This document shows positions 34,860-51,520 of a stretch of 64,000 bases of DNA, piece by piece. Made by a program: the position numbers and the translations under genes. The stretch comes from Metridium senile (taxonomy: Eukaryota; Cnidaria; Anthozoa; Actiniaria; Metridiidae), in assembly GCA_949775045.1 (NCBI GenBank), contig OX459099.1, positions 3,076,067 through 3,140,066 on the forward strand, given 5' to 3'. Under the pieces are notes generated by a model that saw nothing but the letters and a program-made list of their open reading frames with translations, did no database searches and had not been told where the DNA came from. Every line of letters starts with the position of its first letter. The stretch's first letter is position 1.

Positions 34860-36020
34860 AAATATGGTTCCAGCTTATGCGGCGTTTACTTGTCAAACAA
34901 CATGAGCCAGCTATAATGATGATCAGCGGGGATACGATCGAAAGTCTCCCTTTAGACTATTATCGTAGCATGAATACTCAAAAGCCGAAGAATTTATTCG
35001 ATCGTTTCATAGCAATTTATCCTTACTATTAACGCAAAAACAAAGATATGTATTATGCACAAACGCTTCATAATGTCGCTAGTGTTTTAATCTTTTATTG
35101 TAGGCAACGCCCATTGTATTTAAAGCAGACTATGAGGACATGATTCAACATGAAGAAATGGAAAATTAGATTGATACCTTATACGGTTAAGGCCAGCTGA
35201 TTACAAACTTTCGTGTTCAGTCGCAAGGAGGACTCTTTCACTTCTAAATTCATGTAAACAAACTACAGCTTACTATGGAATATATATTTTTCCGTGTTTT
35301 AAGATCAAATACAAAATTTAACCAGGTTTTATTTGTGAATTTCCATATTTCACGTGTATTTACAAATCTGCGTCCATTTATGATTATCTTGTCATTGTGT
35401 TAAGATTGACAGAAATCTTTACGAGTCGATATACATCTCCGTTCTGAAGAAACCTCCGTCTGACTTTCGTTCGTTCGATATTTTCTCTCTTTAACACAAT
35501 TCCTTTGAAGACAATTATCATAATTGAGGAGAATATCAATATTGAATTATATACTAAGATTGTATAGATTTTTACTAAAAACAAAGAAAAAATATACATA
35601 AAACGACTGGTTTAAAAACATTATAAAAATTGTACGTGTGCGACTTGATTTCCGGTCTTTAAGATCGAATATAATCATAATCCAAATCGAAACTTTCTTA
35701 TAAAACACTAGAAAATAAGTATTTTTGTCAAAATATAAAGAATAAAAATTGATGTGCTAAGGAGGTTTAATATTCGTTTGTAAATATATAAACAATACAC
35801 GGTCTGTGTCGGGAATAGACTCCGCGTCTGTTTACTCAAAATGATGAATATATCGAGTATTTTAGTAATATTCAAACATGAATAATTATTCCAATTGCGT
35901 GATGTTAAAATCATTTACAAATCACTGGAATTTAAAGCACTACGAGTCGACATCAAAAAAATTACAATTTTATAACCGGCGTGTTTGCCCTTTAAAAAGT
36001 TGACCCCGACGTCACGCACT
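34860..36020. other. Actin upstream region, no gene seen
   Basis: AT-rich sequence without recognised exons. Short frames at 35384-35599 and 35708-35914 lack gene features. Confidence 0.4.
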
Positions 36021-36030
36021 CCTTATATGG
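36021..36030. promoter_or_regulatory. Distal CArG box with CRE-like neighbour
   Basis: CCTTATATGG is a perfect CArG site 1.3 kb upstream of the actin ATG. It follows CCGACGTCACGC, a near-CRE sequence. It may be a distal actin enhancer or part of an undetected promoter. Confidence 0.45.
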
Positions 36031-37150
36031 AGTTGGTTTCACAACGGGATCGAAGAAACCAACGTATGTTTCGCATATATGCAAATTCCTGTCGATTTTT
36101 CAAGCTCTTTATTTGAGGAATAGAATTTGAAGAGTTTCTTTAGGGATAACTGAGGTCACTTACGTCTTTTTGAGGTAAAAATAATGACTTTTTAGTGGAC
36201 ACATGCCAGAATTGTACGTTATCGTGACACGAGGGAAATACTATAGTGTTATGATAATGACTATAGACGTTCTTTTCAATTCTGATAATGACTCAGTCAG
36301 TTTAATTTTCGAGATTTCGTGACGATAATGTGGTTTGTTTTGAGTGGTTTTAAACTTGGTGAACCAAGAGAAAAATACCACAATAATATAGACTATATAT
36401 GGTGTTTGTGTCTACGACAGATCGTTTTTTAACATTCTGAAATGCAACACGATGCCTTTCAATCGGGTTGATTTTTATTAGCAGAAAATGTCAACATATA
36501 ATACCATATAAAATAGATGAATTTTCCAACATCTTCTTAAATTATTTTATTAGGATAACTAACTGTTTTGATCTGAAACATTTATAACGAAACATCGTTT
36601 TAATTGAGGTCATTTCACAATAGAAAACGCCCAAATATATACATAAATATAAATTTTTTTGCTAACTTGAATGAATGTGAAGTTTTCCTACCATCTAAAC
36701 GAACTCCCAACCGTTAAAAATCGAAACATTTGACATGCATTTTAAATGCAACTGCCAGGAAAGTTTTAAATCTTAAAAATCTACGCACATTATGATTTTT
36801 GCTACTATAGTTTGATATATTGTGATTTATTTTCCAGTAGACATTAATCATTACTTTTGCACTCAATGGCGCTGAGGGTCAGTTAAAGTGTTTGTGTCTC
36901 TATTGTAATTGTCATACAATATATTGTTCCGGTGTTTCGCTTATTAAGGAGCCACGACCACATGAAAGCCGACCTTAGTGAGTCACCCATATGCGGAATT
37001 ATTATAAGCTGTTTTTTTATACGTAAGTTTGTCATGATAATCATTTTTAATTCAATATGTTTTGATAGTAAGTAGGAATGGTTGCTTTAGTTAAAAAAAA
37101 AAAAAAAACACTCTTACTTATTATAAAGCATAGTGAATCAGAATCAAAAA
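36031..37150. other. Intergenic, nothing recognised
   Basis: AT-rich sequence with an A run at about 37091-37108. No exon, RNA gene or known repeat was seen. Confidence 0.4.
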
Positions 37151-37262
37151 ACTAGCGAGTAAACTAGTATAGGCTGCGTCGGTGTTTGATATAAACAATA
37201 GGTAATATAATGAAATTTGTAACACCGTTGAAAATTAGTAAAGTTAAGTCAACATTTTTTAC
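37151..37262 (-). repeat. Penelope-like repeat end, rearranged
   Basis: CTAGCGAGTAAACTAGTATA, GGCTGCGTCGGTGTTTGAT and AATAGGTAATATAATGAAAT are in inverse orientation, followed directly by AGTTAAGTCAACATTTTTTA in the opposite sense. The ribozyme-like core is reduced to TTGAAAATTAG. It is a head-to-head junction of two repeat ends. Confidence 0.6.
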
Positions 37263-38031
37263 GGTGTTACGAATCAGAATAATTATTACCCTAAAATAGT
37301 TAATTATATGCAAAAACGGGGAGGTAACGAAGGTTACCTATATACCGTAAAATAGTTCAACCTTACTGGCGTTTCGGACATTAATTGATCCAATATACTT
37401 TACATTATAAAAATGTTGTTATTACTTAGGGTACATTTTTATCTCGTCCAAGTACTATTTGACTCATTTTAGGTACTTTTTCTCAAAATACTTGATAATA
37501 TTGGCTGAGAAATGGTGTTACTATGCAGTGTAAATGTTTATCTCGGCCAAGTTTTTGACTCAGTTTTTGGTACTTTTTCTCAAAATACTTGATAATATTG
37601 GCCAAAAAAATAAAAGATAATGTTTACATCAACTTATTATCGATGATACTTTCAGTTTCAAAATAAACATTTACTCTCCTAAATTTATCGTCTCATCGAA
37701 TGAATAATATCAACAAACTAAAACGACAATGACGTATATGGGGATTGGGGTGGGGACGTTGCCGCATGGGGGTGGTGTAGGAAGTTTAGTAATCGGAAGT
37801 AAAAACCTACGTCCTACGTCTGTGACTATCCTATGTCTGGTCTATAATAAGGTCAAATTTTTATTATTATTTTTTTCACAATCAAGTTCTTGAAATAAGG
37901 GAGATTCTTGGACGATGCGTTCACTGAATTGCCCGCGCATAGACGTGCTTGAATTGGATTCTTTTACGCTGACAGGATGGTGAAGTGCGATTTGTTCGAC
38001 CTTTATTAATATAGTTACATAGATTGTAATA
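37263..38031. other. Intergenic with local duplication
   Basis: Two diverged copies of TTTATCTCGKCCAAGT ... GGTACTTTTTCTCAAAATAC followed by TTGATAATATTGGC lie near 37438 and 37547. No gene was seen. Confidence 0.55.
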
Positions 38032-38312
38032 CAGTGGGTCCCCGCCTTACGACCACCCGCTTAATACGGCCACCCCGTTATTGCGGCCAGTTTATTTTGG
38101 TCCCGACGAAATGCATGCCCATACATTTCCTATAAAATTTACTCGCTCAATACGGCCACCCCGTTAATACGGCCACTTTTGGCTGTCCCTTCAGTGGCCG
38201 GATTAACGGGGTTCCACTGTTCTGTCTGTTACCCGCTTAATACCGACGGCCACCCCGTTATACGGCCACTTCGGGATGTCCCTTCGGTGGCCGGATTAAC
38301 GGGGTTCCACTG
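38032..38312. mobile_element. Compound pogo/Tigger-like MITE
   Basis: Begins TA then CAGTGGGTCCCCGCC and ends GGGGTTCCACTG. A second internal end, CGGGGTTCCACTG, lies at about 38207-38219, so two units are fused. Blocks of ACGGCCACCCCGTTA repeat. It is related to 11321-11451. Confidence 0.7.
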
Positions 38313-38379
38313 TTTGTTACAACGATATATCACTATACATGGCAAAGAGAAGAGTATCATCATTAACATTAATGACATC

Positions 38380-38639
38380 ACGATCAATACAAACAATATA
38401 CCATCATCATTATTATCATAATCATTACAATTACAACCATCTTCAACATTATAACCATCATCACCATTATGATTGTTGTCTATTATGATCATCATCCTCA
38501 CAATCATTATTACCAGCCATCATTACGATAACCATCATCAAAACATGACCGACATACCACCACTGTCGTCATTTTAATCATTACTATTATCATCACCACC
38601 ACCACCATCATAGTCATCACCCAATGTCGTCACCATTAT
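38380..38639. repeat. Degenerate ATC/CAT microsatellite
   Basis: Imperfect CATCATCA and ATTACAAT runs. Minus-strand open frames here are repeat artefacts. Confidence 0.7.
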
Positions 38640-38905
38640 CATCATCATCATAATAATAATAATGATGATGATGATGATGATGATGATGATACAAATCAAA
38701 TACAAATCTGTTCTAAGCTCTATACATTGTTTGTTACAAACAACAACAACAAAAACAAAAAGATAAAAAGACAAAAACTACAAGGAATAAGCTAATTTAA
38801 AAAGATGAGGTTTTAGTTCAGTTTTGAACGATGCAAGACTTGATACATTTCTGATAGAAATAGACAGTGAGTTCCAGAGTTCAGGAGCAGCTACAGAGAT
38901 CATCA
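38640..38905 (-). mobile_element. 3' end of a second non-LTR retrotransposon with ATC tail
   Basis: On the minus strand the frame ends AAPELWNSLSISIRNVSS, then FKTELKPHLFKLAYSL and a stop at about 38778, the typical C-terminus of CR1/L2-like LINE reverse transcriptase proteins (family knowledge). A short UTR (with TTTGTTGTTGTTGTTTGTAA) and a TCA/ATG-type microsatellite tail (to about 38640) follow. The rest is truncated at a microsatellite near 38905. Confidence 0.7.
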
Positions 38906-39015
38906 TCATCACCATCATCATCATAATCATCATCACCATTATCATCATCATCATCATCACCATTATCATCATCATCACCATTATCATCATTATCACCATT
39001 ATCATCAAAATCATG
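38906..39015. repeat. ATC/ACC microsatellite
   Basis: ATCATCATCACCATTATC-like units, about 110 bp, directly at the truncated end of the LINE fragment. Confidence 0.8.
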
Positions 39016-40921
39016 TCTAAAATCGGTCAAAACGATGTAACAGCGTTTGGTTACTATTTCACATTCTCTCGTTTCGTGTATTCACGATAAGTTGATTATA
39101 TTTCCTACCACTTGACATACGGTCATTCAACAGACTCAGATGTATTAAAACTGATAGTAACTATAGCAACCGATACAAACATCACCGATTTGAGAATATT
39201 GACGGAAATTCTGCTCATCAGAATTTATGAAAATTTACATGTAGTTCAACAAAAAATAATCAAATATTGTTAAATATTGTTAAAAGAGAAATTTTATAAA
39301 TTATTCTAGTAAAGCAGATAGCTACTAAGAGCAAACGTTTCAAAATAGAATTTTAAAATCGCCGTAATTCAAAAAGACAAAAATAACTTTAGTTCACTAA
39401 CTCAGTCAGCTTACGTCTGTAAGCCGCGTCGTGTCTAATTAAAATAGCGGTCCGTACATATATTTTATAGTGCCTTTACATTAGATTTTGACTATAGTGT
39501 ATGTTTAGTATAAGAACATAATCTTTATTCAAACAAAACATCAAAAATTATTACTACAAATACTCTATAAAATCGTTAAAATCTAAAAAAAAAAAAAAAA
39601 AATTTAAAATAATTTTTCAAAAAGCTATGTACAATAAAACGAGTCTAAAGATCAATTTAACGACTAAATATCAAAACAGGAATTTCTAGGTTGTGAAATT
39701 TCATGTAATAAAGACAACTTGTAGGTCAATATTTGGAATTGGAAAACTTCTTGGTATTAGCGCTCCCCTACCTCTCCTCAATCCCTCCCTGCCTGCTAGT
39801 AAAATTCTATTTTTAAAGTTATAGTTAAAAAATTCTTGAAATTTATTTGCTTTTGTACAAAATTTATTTAAACAAATTTCAGAAACAGATTTCTGTTATT
39901 ACTTCATGTAGAAGACACAATATTAGATGGTAGTGCTTTGTACAAAATAGACCATTTAAGAGTTCTCATCAATCAACTTGATTAGTAATATATTAATTAG
40001 AATTTGACTACAGCCCGTGGTAATTTTAAGTAATGTACACTTTATCACACAATTGGAACACTTACATTTTCCATGGGCTATAGTCAAATTCTAAAGAATA
40101 TATTACACGCTATTAAAGCTGGGGTTGATCCACGAGAACTGTGAATATTTTTGAAATCATTGTAAAAAGGTAGGGTACTCACAAGATGTTTCTTATTCAA
40201 TTTTGCTATTTTTTTGTTCACAAATAATGAAAACTATCAGCATTTTTAGCAAAAAAAAACATTAATTGTAGATATTCTATTGTTCATACTCGATTGTGAT
40301 TGGATAATTTTATTTTGGTGGCCTCGGTTCAAGTCTTTGAACTGTAACATAAACTGTCGATATTATATAGGTTGTCTAGGTAACCAGACACTTCAGTTTT
40401 GACTATCCCAGGTTGAGCATGTTGTTAAGATTTTGTAAGATCTGGTAAGGTCATCCAATATCTTACTAAAACCTTGGCAAGTAAATTTCTTGGAAGGATC
40501 TTGGGAAGATCTTAATTAAATCTTGGCAGAAACTTGAAAGTTCATGCAAGTTATTGCAGATTGAGGGTTACATGCCATGGTTTTTTTAAGATCATGCCTG
40601 GATCTTGCCAGGATCTTGCATGTCCTTACATGGATCCAAATGACTGTGAATTCCACACATGACAAATGAATATGTAATGAAGCTTGTGACAGTTTGAACC
40701 TGAAAACCTTTTTAGTTGGACAACCTTTATGCAATTGACAGGGGTGTAGCGTTGTCATTTTGACAAGTACGCACAGATATGGATTTGACTTTTGAATACA
40801 AAAGTATATGGAAAACGATTAAATAACATTTGAAAATTTCCCGTCTCAAATATGCACATGCGTATTTGCGTAGACGCTACGCCCCTGATTGACTGTATCT
40901 AAATCCACTACCCTTAAAATA
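39016..40921. other. Intergenic, no gene recognised
   Basis: It contains an A run (about 39585-39601), an inverted pair TTTGACTACAGCCC and GGGCTATAGTCAAATTC near 40006 and 40077, and degenerate TCTTGG repeats around 40430-40620. The frame at 40516-40758 (-) spans these repeats and is not convincing. Confidence 0.45.
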
Positions 40922-43900
40922 TCATGGTACGTTAGCAGCTAATGCATCTTCGTCTACTTTAAAACCTCCCATTGTTATATAATCCTTATACTTTGCTGAT
41001 ATTAATTTATGTAAAAATGTAACCTGTTCAATGCTACTGCATCCCTTGTCAATCATGGTCAAAAGTTTGGCGTTTTTGTCAGCAGTGATACCAATCATGT
41101 GCAAGAACCTCCATAAAATGCACAGAGAGAGCCAGCGCACTTCCAGGAACGGTGCATCTAAATCAAAGAAATAAGCAATCAATTGTTTGAGTACAGTATA
41201 ACTTGGTGGTGGTTGGTCTTGGAATTGGCCAGTTTCAAATACAGCAAAACCCTGCATATAAGAACCTAAAATTAAAGAACCTGTCAGGCTAAATTTTTCA
41301 TTTGTTTTTTTTGTAAAAAAAAAAAAGGAGCCATATTGTGCAAGAACATTGACCTGTATGTAAATAAAATAGGAAGAAAGGTGTTGTAATGATGAAGTGA
41401 GTGATGCTAATAGAACCTAGACAGCCTGATTTCAAGTTAAGCACCATTTATATAAGAACCTGTTCAGGCTGACTTGGAAAAATCTAGGTTCTTATAATGC
41501 TGGGTTTTATTGTAATATCATTACATATATTAATTATTGATCAGCTTTAGTCTTGATTGTAAGAAGATTATCAAAAAGAAGACACAAAACTTGTATTATT
41601 TTCATTTTCTGGCCTTGAGTTTATGTTCATTATTCAAAGAGTTTAAACAAAGCGTGTGGTGTTTCTACTACTTTCTATTGTTACTTGCTGTACTACAAAA
41701 CAATATATCACATAATACCATGGCTCATGTAGATTAGTAACATACTTTAAACTGGTCTAAATACTTTGAATCAATTTAGGGATGAGGATCATCTCAAGGC
41801 TTACATACTATGCTTTTTATTTCATGTACAGTATAGACTATGCTTCCCCCCTATGATACGCAACAAAGAGTCCCGCTAGGCTGCTGACTGTTATTGGAAG
41901 GTGAATGGCGATGTTGACAACAGATGACAAAGTTTTTCTGAAGGGTTTATGAAAAAAGTTTTTCTTTTCAATCATAAACTTGAAAATGGTGTCAGATGTA
42001 CACCAAAACTTCACATTTATATCCCTATTATTTATAACTTGTTATACTCCAAAACAACTACTTATTATCCAATATTTGTTTGCACGCAGGCATTTACTTA
42101 AAAATTGAAGATTATGTTTCTTCTGCGTTATGATTTATTATGAATTAATACCAAGCTTTCGGCCATCTTGGCCATCATCAGGGTGGTAGTACACGTAATA
42201 TGTTTGAATTAACGTACCTAGTTAACAATAAGCGCGCACACACAGAAACAATCAGAGAGAAAATACAATGTACAACAGCACGAGGTAGTAAATTGAATAG
42301 AGTGTGCGTAAGGATAGAATAACAACAATGAATAAAAAATATAAAGAAAATAAAGAACTAAATAAAATATGATTACAATTGAAAAAAACTTTAAAAGTTA
42401 GCTAGATTAAATGAAGAAACCTTAAATAAAATTTAATAACGGAATATAAGTATCAGGTATTTAATTAGTTTATGAGAGTTTATGAGGTGGTCATTTAACA
42501 GCTGCAATAATATTCTTACCATCAGTTAGTGTTACTGGAGGCAACAATTCTAATAATAACCCCAGTAGCAACCGCACTGAGTTAGGTAGTCCCAGCATTG
42601 TCCTCAGTAAACTATCCATGTTTGTGGCTTGTAAAAGTTTAATAATGGTTATATTTTCCTTTTTCTTCTGCGATGTAAAGTACTGTAGAATACTTAGTAG
42701 TCTTGTGATAGCTTCTAGTCGTTCTTTGTCACTGAGAATTCCAAGCCAGAGAATTGGAATATGTAGGACTTGGGTTAAGCTGTCTGCTGCAACCTGAGGA
42801 AGGTGGGTGAATTGATATTGATATTAAAAAAATTGAAGGAATGTTTTGCACTTTTTTTGAAGACACTTTCAAATATGAGAATGTCAGGGTTTGAACACAT
42901 GTGAATCAAACGGATGAATGATTTGCTGTCTGACTGAGATCACAAATGATAAGATGAATGAATGATTGACTTAACAAATAAACAAATGAAAGAGTGAATA
43001 TATACATGTATCTCCAAACATAAAAGCAATATAAAACGTGTGCTTATAATGATTCATCATGCTACAAATAAGAGTATATAATTCATTTACATGTGAGATG
43101 TACGGATGAATGAAAAATAAACCACAAATATAAATTGTAAATAAATGTAATTAAATAAATGCATCAGCACACACATTAATGATAGAATGGATAAATGAAA
43201 GTAATGATTGGCTTCTCATACACAAGGTCCTGAAGGTGTTGGATAGTGGTATATACTCCAGTTCCATGTTATCTAGCATCGTGGTACAATTTGACAAAAA
43301 GCGCATAATTAATTGCACAGGGATAATTTTGATTCATAGTTAAGTATAATTTTGTTTTCTATTGATTAGCACTAGTAATTTCCTGTGCTTGGCATGGAAT
43401 TTGTGATAATTTACAACAAATCGAGGCTTAGCCTGTGCAAATGTGCCTTAAGTTGTTAAAAAGAGCAGCGGTACTAGATAATGTGACACTGGAGTACTGG
43501 ACATTTTAGCAAAACAAAAACTATCTTCAAGTTGACAATAAAACTAAATGATAGGTAATATAATGAAATTTGTAACACTGTAAAAAATGTTGACTTAACT
43601 TTCTGACGTTTCGAGCTTTAGCCCTTTGTTGGAATAAAAGAGTACAACCGACAAAGGGCTAAAGCTAGAAACGTCAGTAAAGTTAAGTCAACATTTTTTA
43701 CTTGTTACAAAATTTCATACTGTATTACCTATCGTTTATATCTAACACCGACACAGCCTATACTTGTTTACTCGCTAGTTTCCATCAATAAAACAAAATA
43801 GTAACCCTATAATAACAATCATCACCTGGTATATAAAGGGAGTCACATCATTTCTAGGTTTTTCAAGGATGTTCAGGAATGTTTTGATGGCAAGTAGGAT

Positions 43901-45649
43901 GAATGGTGTGGATTTTTGTGGAATCAGAGTTAACCAATAGTTTGTGATATAACACAGAGATGAACACGCCACTATTTCACACAAACCAGAACTGCTATTA
44001 ACAAGAAAAACAAACTATTTGATCATCATCTCAAATATTGATTGAAACAAAATGCATCGAAAATAGAGCAAATACAATGTATGCAACATATCGAAAAATA
44101 GCAACCAAGTTGAATAACTATTGTTCTTGACTGGTTAGCCTCTCATACAATGTATATGTGACAAAATCAATAAAATTGTGTTTCAACATGACTTTCAGGT
44201 TAGCCAATGTAGAACAATAGCAGGTCACTATATTTCGGCTCCGTCTATGCATGGTATGATGGGCATATTGGTTTAATGCTGAATGGGTGAAGGAAAGAAC
44301 AGGGTCTGAATGGGGTTAACTGTTAACTGAGGAACGGCTTTGAAATTAACTGCTAACTGAGAATTCCGTGTCTTTTTAGCTGATAATTGATATCGACAGA
44401 AAAACTGTTAGCTGATATTTCTTTGTTTCTAATTCATAAATGTGTCTTTTAGGGCATTTCACTTCAAAATAGCAGCATGTCAAGTAATAAAATGTAATAT
44501 GTTGTCATTCAAGTATCTGTAATATGTCTGCAGATGGCGAAAAACAGATTAATTTGTCATGTGAATTTGAGGTAAAAAAGTACTGTATTATTAACCGCAT
44601 ATGTTTTTGTTAATTATTAAACACAAGAATTAATAATTAATGCTTGGCTTAACTGAGAACCAAAAAATTTAACTGATAACTGAGAAAATTGCTAAAATTT
44701 AGCTGTTAACTGATATTAGGACCCCCCCATTCAGACCCTGAAAGAAAGTACAGAAGTCAGCTCAATAATAAAAGATTCTAAAACACAAGTGAGATTCCAA
44801 CCAATGAAAATAAATCAGTTTATTATAGTACCTTTCACCATCGGATGTCATTGATCCTTCAATAGTTGTCATGAGATTCTTACAGATAATAGTGACTAGT
44901 GGAAAAAAAGAGAAAATACTTAAAAATAATAAAAATAAAACATATTTACTGTGCGACTTGCCATACGGTAGTCACTTACAAAAACTCTTGATGAATTTTT
45001 GACATTATTTTGATATTTTTTCATCTCAATCGGACCAATTACAGTCATCAAAGTTTCTAAAGTCTCCGCCTGTACATTGTACATGTCGATATAAACTTGT
45101 ACATAATTGGTCCATTGAGATGGAAAAATGTCAAAATAATGTCAGAAATTCATCAAAAGTTTTTGTACGCGAGTTGTACAGTAATACATAAACCATGTAG
45201 AATACAGATCAGCAGAATTTCAAACTTTTCAGAACAACCTTGACGCGGGCTTCCTGTGCCATACCTTGTGTTATTATATGTTCCCCGTTCGGGTTTAGTT
45301 CCCCACTAAACACACGGACAAGACTACAGGCCAACGAGCGAACCCATAGATTAGACGAAGACATATACTGCAACAAAGAATTCACTTGTACTTCAGCGAT
45401 GGAACTGTTATCAGGGACTAACCACGGCTGATTTGCGATCGCTGTCAACCATCGGCACTGCACATGTAGAGGAATGTCCGGTTTAAAGATGATATTTGTT
45501 GAAAATTTCTCCACATCTTCCATCAGGTCGTGAACTGTTGCTTTAGTAGTAAGATTATTATACTTTGAGCAAAACATGATCACTTCTCGTTCAGTTTGAT
45601 GCAAGTTCTCGAAGGAGAAATCTTTACTGTTTTGAATGTTGACAGCCAT
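40922..45649 (-). CDS. Unrecognised alpha-helical (HEAT/ARM-like) protein
   Basis: A minus-strand model that keeps phase: exons 45649-45226, 44895-44832, 43994-43826, 42793-42536 and 41251-40922, about 414 residues. The start is MAVNIQNSKDFSFENL. The protein is leucine-rich and helical throughout with HEAT-like stretches (SSNLWVRSLACSLVRVFSG, LPNSVRLLLGLLLELLPP, APFLEVRWLSLCILWRFL). I do not recognise the family and give no function. Weak points: the exon 1 donor (AAA|GTTTGA) is chosen by phase, and in exon 4 a better-looking donor (ATG|GTAAGA, ending at 42520) breaks phase with the last exon. A missed exon is possible. It shares a 174-bp divergent promoter with RNASEH2A. Confidence 0.6.
41955..42050. 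repeat. Dispersed repeat shared with 13675-13770
   Basis: CTTTTCAATCATAAACTTGA, AATGGTGTCAGATGTACACC and TTCACATTTATATCCCTATT match the copy at 13675-13770 with substitutions. Intron of the minus-strand gene. Confidence 0.5.
42155..42182 (-). ncRNA. Hammerhead-ribozyme-like core in repeat
   Basis: On the minus strand CCTGATGATGGCCAAGATGG then CCGAAAGC contains the exact CUGAUGA box, a GGCC/GGCC stem II with a small loop and the GAAA box. These define the hammerhead core and also occur in Penelope-like element ends (family knowledge). I could not find a convincing stem III with a cleavage site, so activity is doubtful. Confidence 0.45.
43547..43790. repeat. Head-to-head pair of Penelope-like repeat ends
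   Basis: The left half (minus sense) and right half (plus sense) are inverse copies meeting near 43635. Each carries AAAGGGCTAAAGCT, then GAAACGTCAG, then AGTTAAGTCAACATTTTTTA and TATTACCTAT. The right half continues to CACCGACACAGCCTATACTT and CTCGCTAGTTTCC. It lies between exons of the minus-strand gene. Confidence 0.65.
44949..45181. mobile_element. Palindromic MITE, family A copy 2
   Basis: Inverted ends CTGTGCGACTTGCCATACGG and CGCGAGTTGTACAG. The interior (TTGACATTATTTTGATATTT, CATCTCAATCGGACCAATTA, CTTGTACATAATTGGTCC) matches 28632-28858. It ends 45 bp from exon 1 of the minus-strand gene. Confidence 0.78.
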
Positions 45650-45771
45650 CTTGAAGGTTCTCACGTGGGACAAAAAAATTCCCGCTCGAATTACTCGTCG
45701 CTCACTCGTCTCAACGAAAATCACCCGGAAATCTTCGGGTAATTTTCGTAATTTCCCGAATACATGTAAAA

Positions 45772-45783
45772 TTTGGCGCGAAA
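45772..45783. promoter_or_regulatory. E2F-type site in divergent promoter
   Basis: TTTGGCGCGAAA is a perfect palindromic-type E2F motif 41 bp upstream of the RNASEH2A ATG and 123 bp upstream of the divergent gene's ATG. It suggests S-phase-linked expression of one or both genes (inference). Confidence 0.65.
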
Positions 45784-45823
45784 GATTGTCAGACGAGGTT
45801 TCTCTGATAAAGTCGATTTTAAG

Positions 45824-50584
<4,761 letters not shown>

Positions 50585-50810
50585 TGTAAAAGGTGAAATA
50601 TCTGTAATTAATATTGTATAGAAGTTTGTATTGCCATCGTTTTAAACAATGATAACGAAATCTGGATTGTTTTGTGTTGTTTTCTTTTTGTTTCTTTATT
50701 TTGTTATTGTCTGTTGTTTTGTTGGTCTGATGGTTTTGATAACTGTTATGGCAGTGCTACCAAAAAACTAATGAAACGGATAGCCTTTTTCACACAAGAT
50801 TGTGTGGAAG

Positions 50811-50816
50811 AATAAA
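50811..50816 (+). terminator. Possible RNASEH2A polyadenylation signal
   Basis: AATAAA 226 bases after the stop codon, at the very start of a 19-bp tandem array. Confidence 0.4.
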
Positions 50817-51025
50817 TCGTCTTATGATGGACAAATCGTCTTACGACGGACAAATCGTCTTATGACGGACAAATCGTCTTATAACGGATACATCGTCTTA
50901 TGACGGACAAATTGTCTTACGACGGATAACTCGTCTTATGACGGACAAATGGTCTTATGACGGATACATCGTCTTATGACGGACAAATCGTCTTATGACG
51001 TACAAATCGTCTTATGACGTCTTAT
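50811..51025. repeat. Tandem repeat of 19-bp CGTCTTATGACGG unit
   Basis: About eleven copies of ACAAATCGTCTTATGACGG with small variations (GATACATCGTC, TTACGACGG). CGTCTTATGACG is itself a near palindrome, so each unit can form a small hairpin. Confidence 0.9.
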
Positions 51026-51387
51026 CGATAAGCTTAATCCGACAAAACATGGCGAAATTAATTTGTCAGTGCCTCTTGAAGGGACTTTCGGTATATTTAG
51101 GGGTGTTTTTGAACATTCTCGACGAATGTGCCCGATACCTTTACCCCCCTCCCCCCCCCCCCCCCCCCCCCCCCCTCCCCTCTCAGCCCTCGGAATTCCC
51201 TTTTAGCCCTCGGAATTGACTTTAACAAAACACGTCTTCACAACTTCTAGGATCTGCGAGTCACGTACCTCCGGCTAGAATCACAATAATTTCGCTTTTC
51301 AAAGTTCTTTGTTTATGAAGCACATGTACTTCTCTCGTTTTGGTGCAAATAATTCATTAAATTTCCTGTTATCTAAAAGTGAATCAG
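51026..51387. other. Intergenic with C homopolymer
   Basis: Holds an uninterrupted C run at about 51151-51175 and repeated AGCCCTCGGAATT text. No gene was seen. Confidence 0.6.
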
Positions 51388-51404
51388 CTTCTTTCCTTTC
51401 CGTG

Positions 51405-51436
<32 letters not shown>

Positions 51437-51520
51437 TGGAGAGAGGGAAGTAAAATGAGCACCGTCGGCCTCAAGTTTATCAGTCAATGACTGCCACGAG
51501 TTACCGACGTTAAATAAGGT
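51388..51520 (+). repeat. SINE body fragment
   Basis: CTTTCCGTGTAGCTTTAAAT, CCGTAAAACGGAGCA, GGAGAGAGGGAAGTAAAATG and CACCGTCGG match the body of the SINE at 665-895. The tRNA-like head is missing, as expected of a 5'-truncated copy. Confidence 0.7.
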
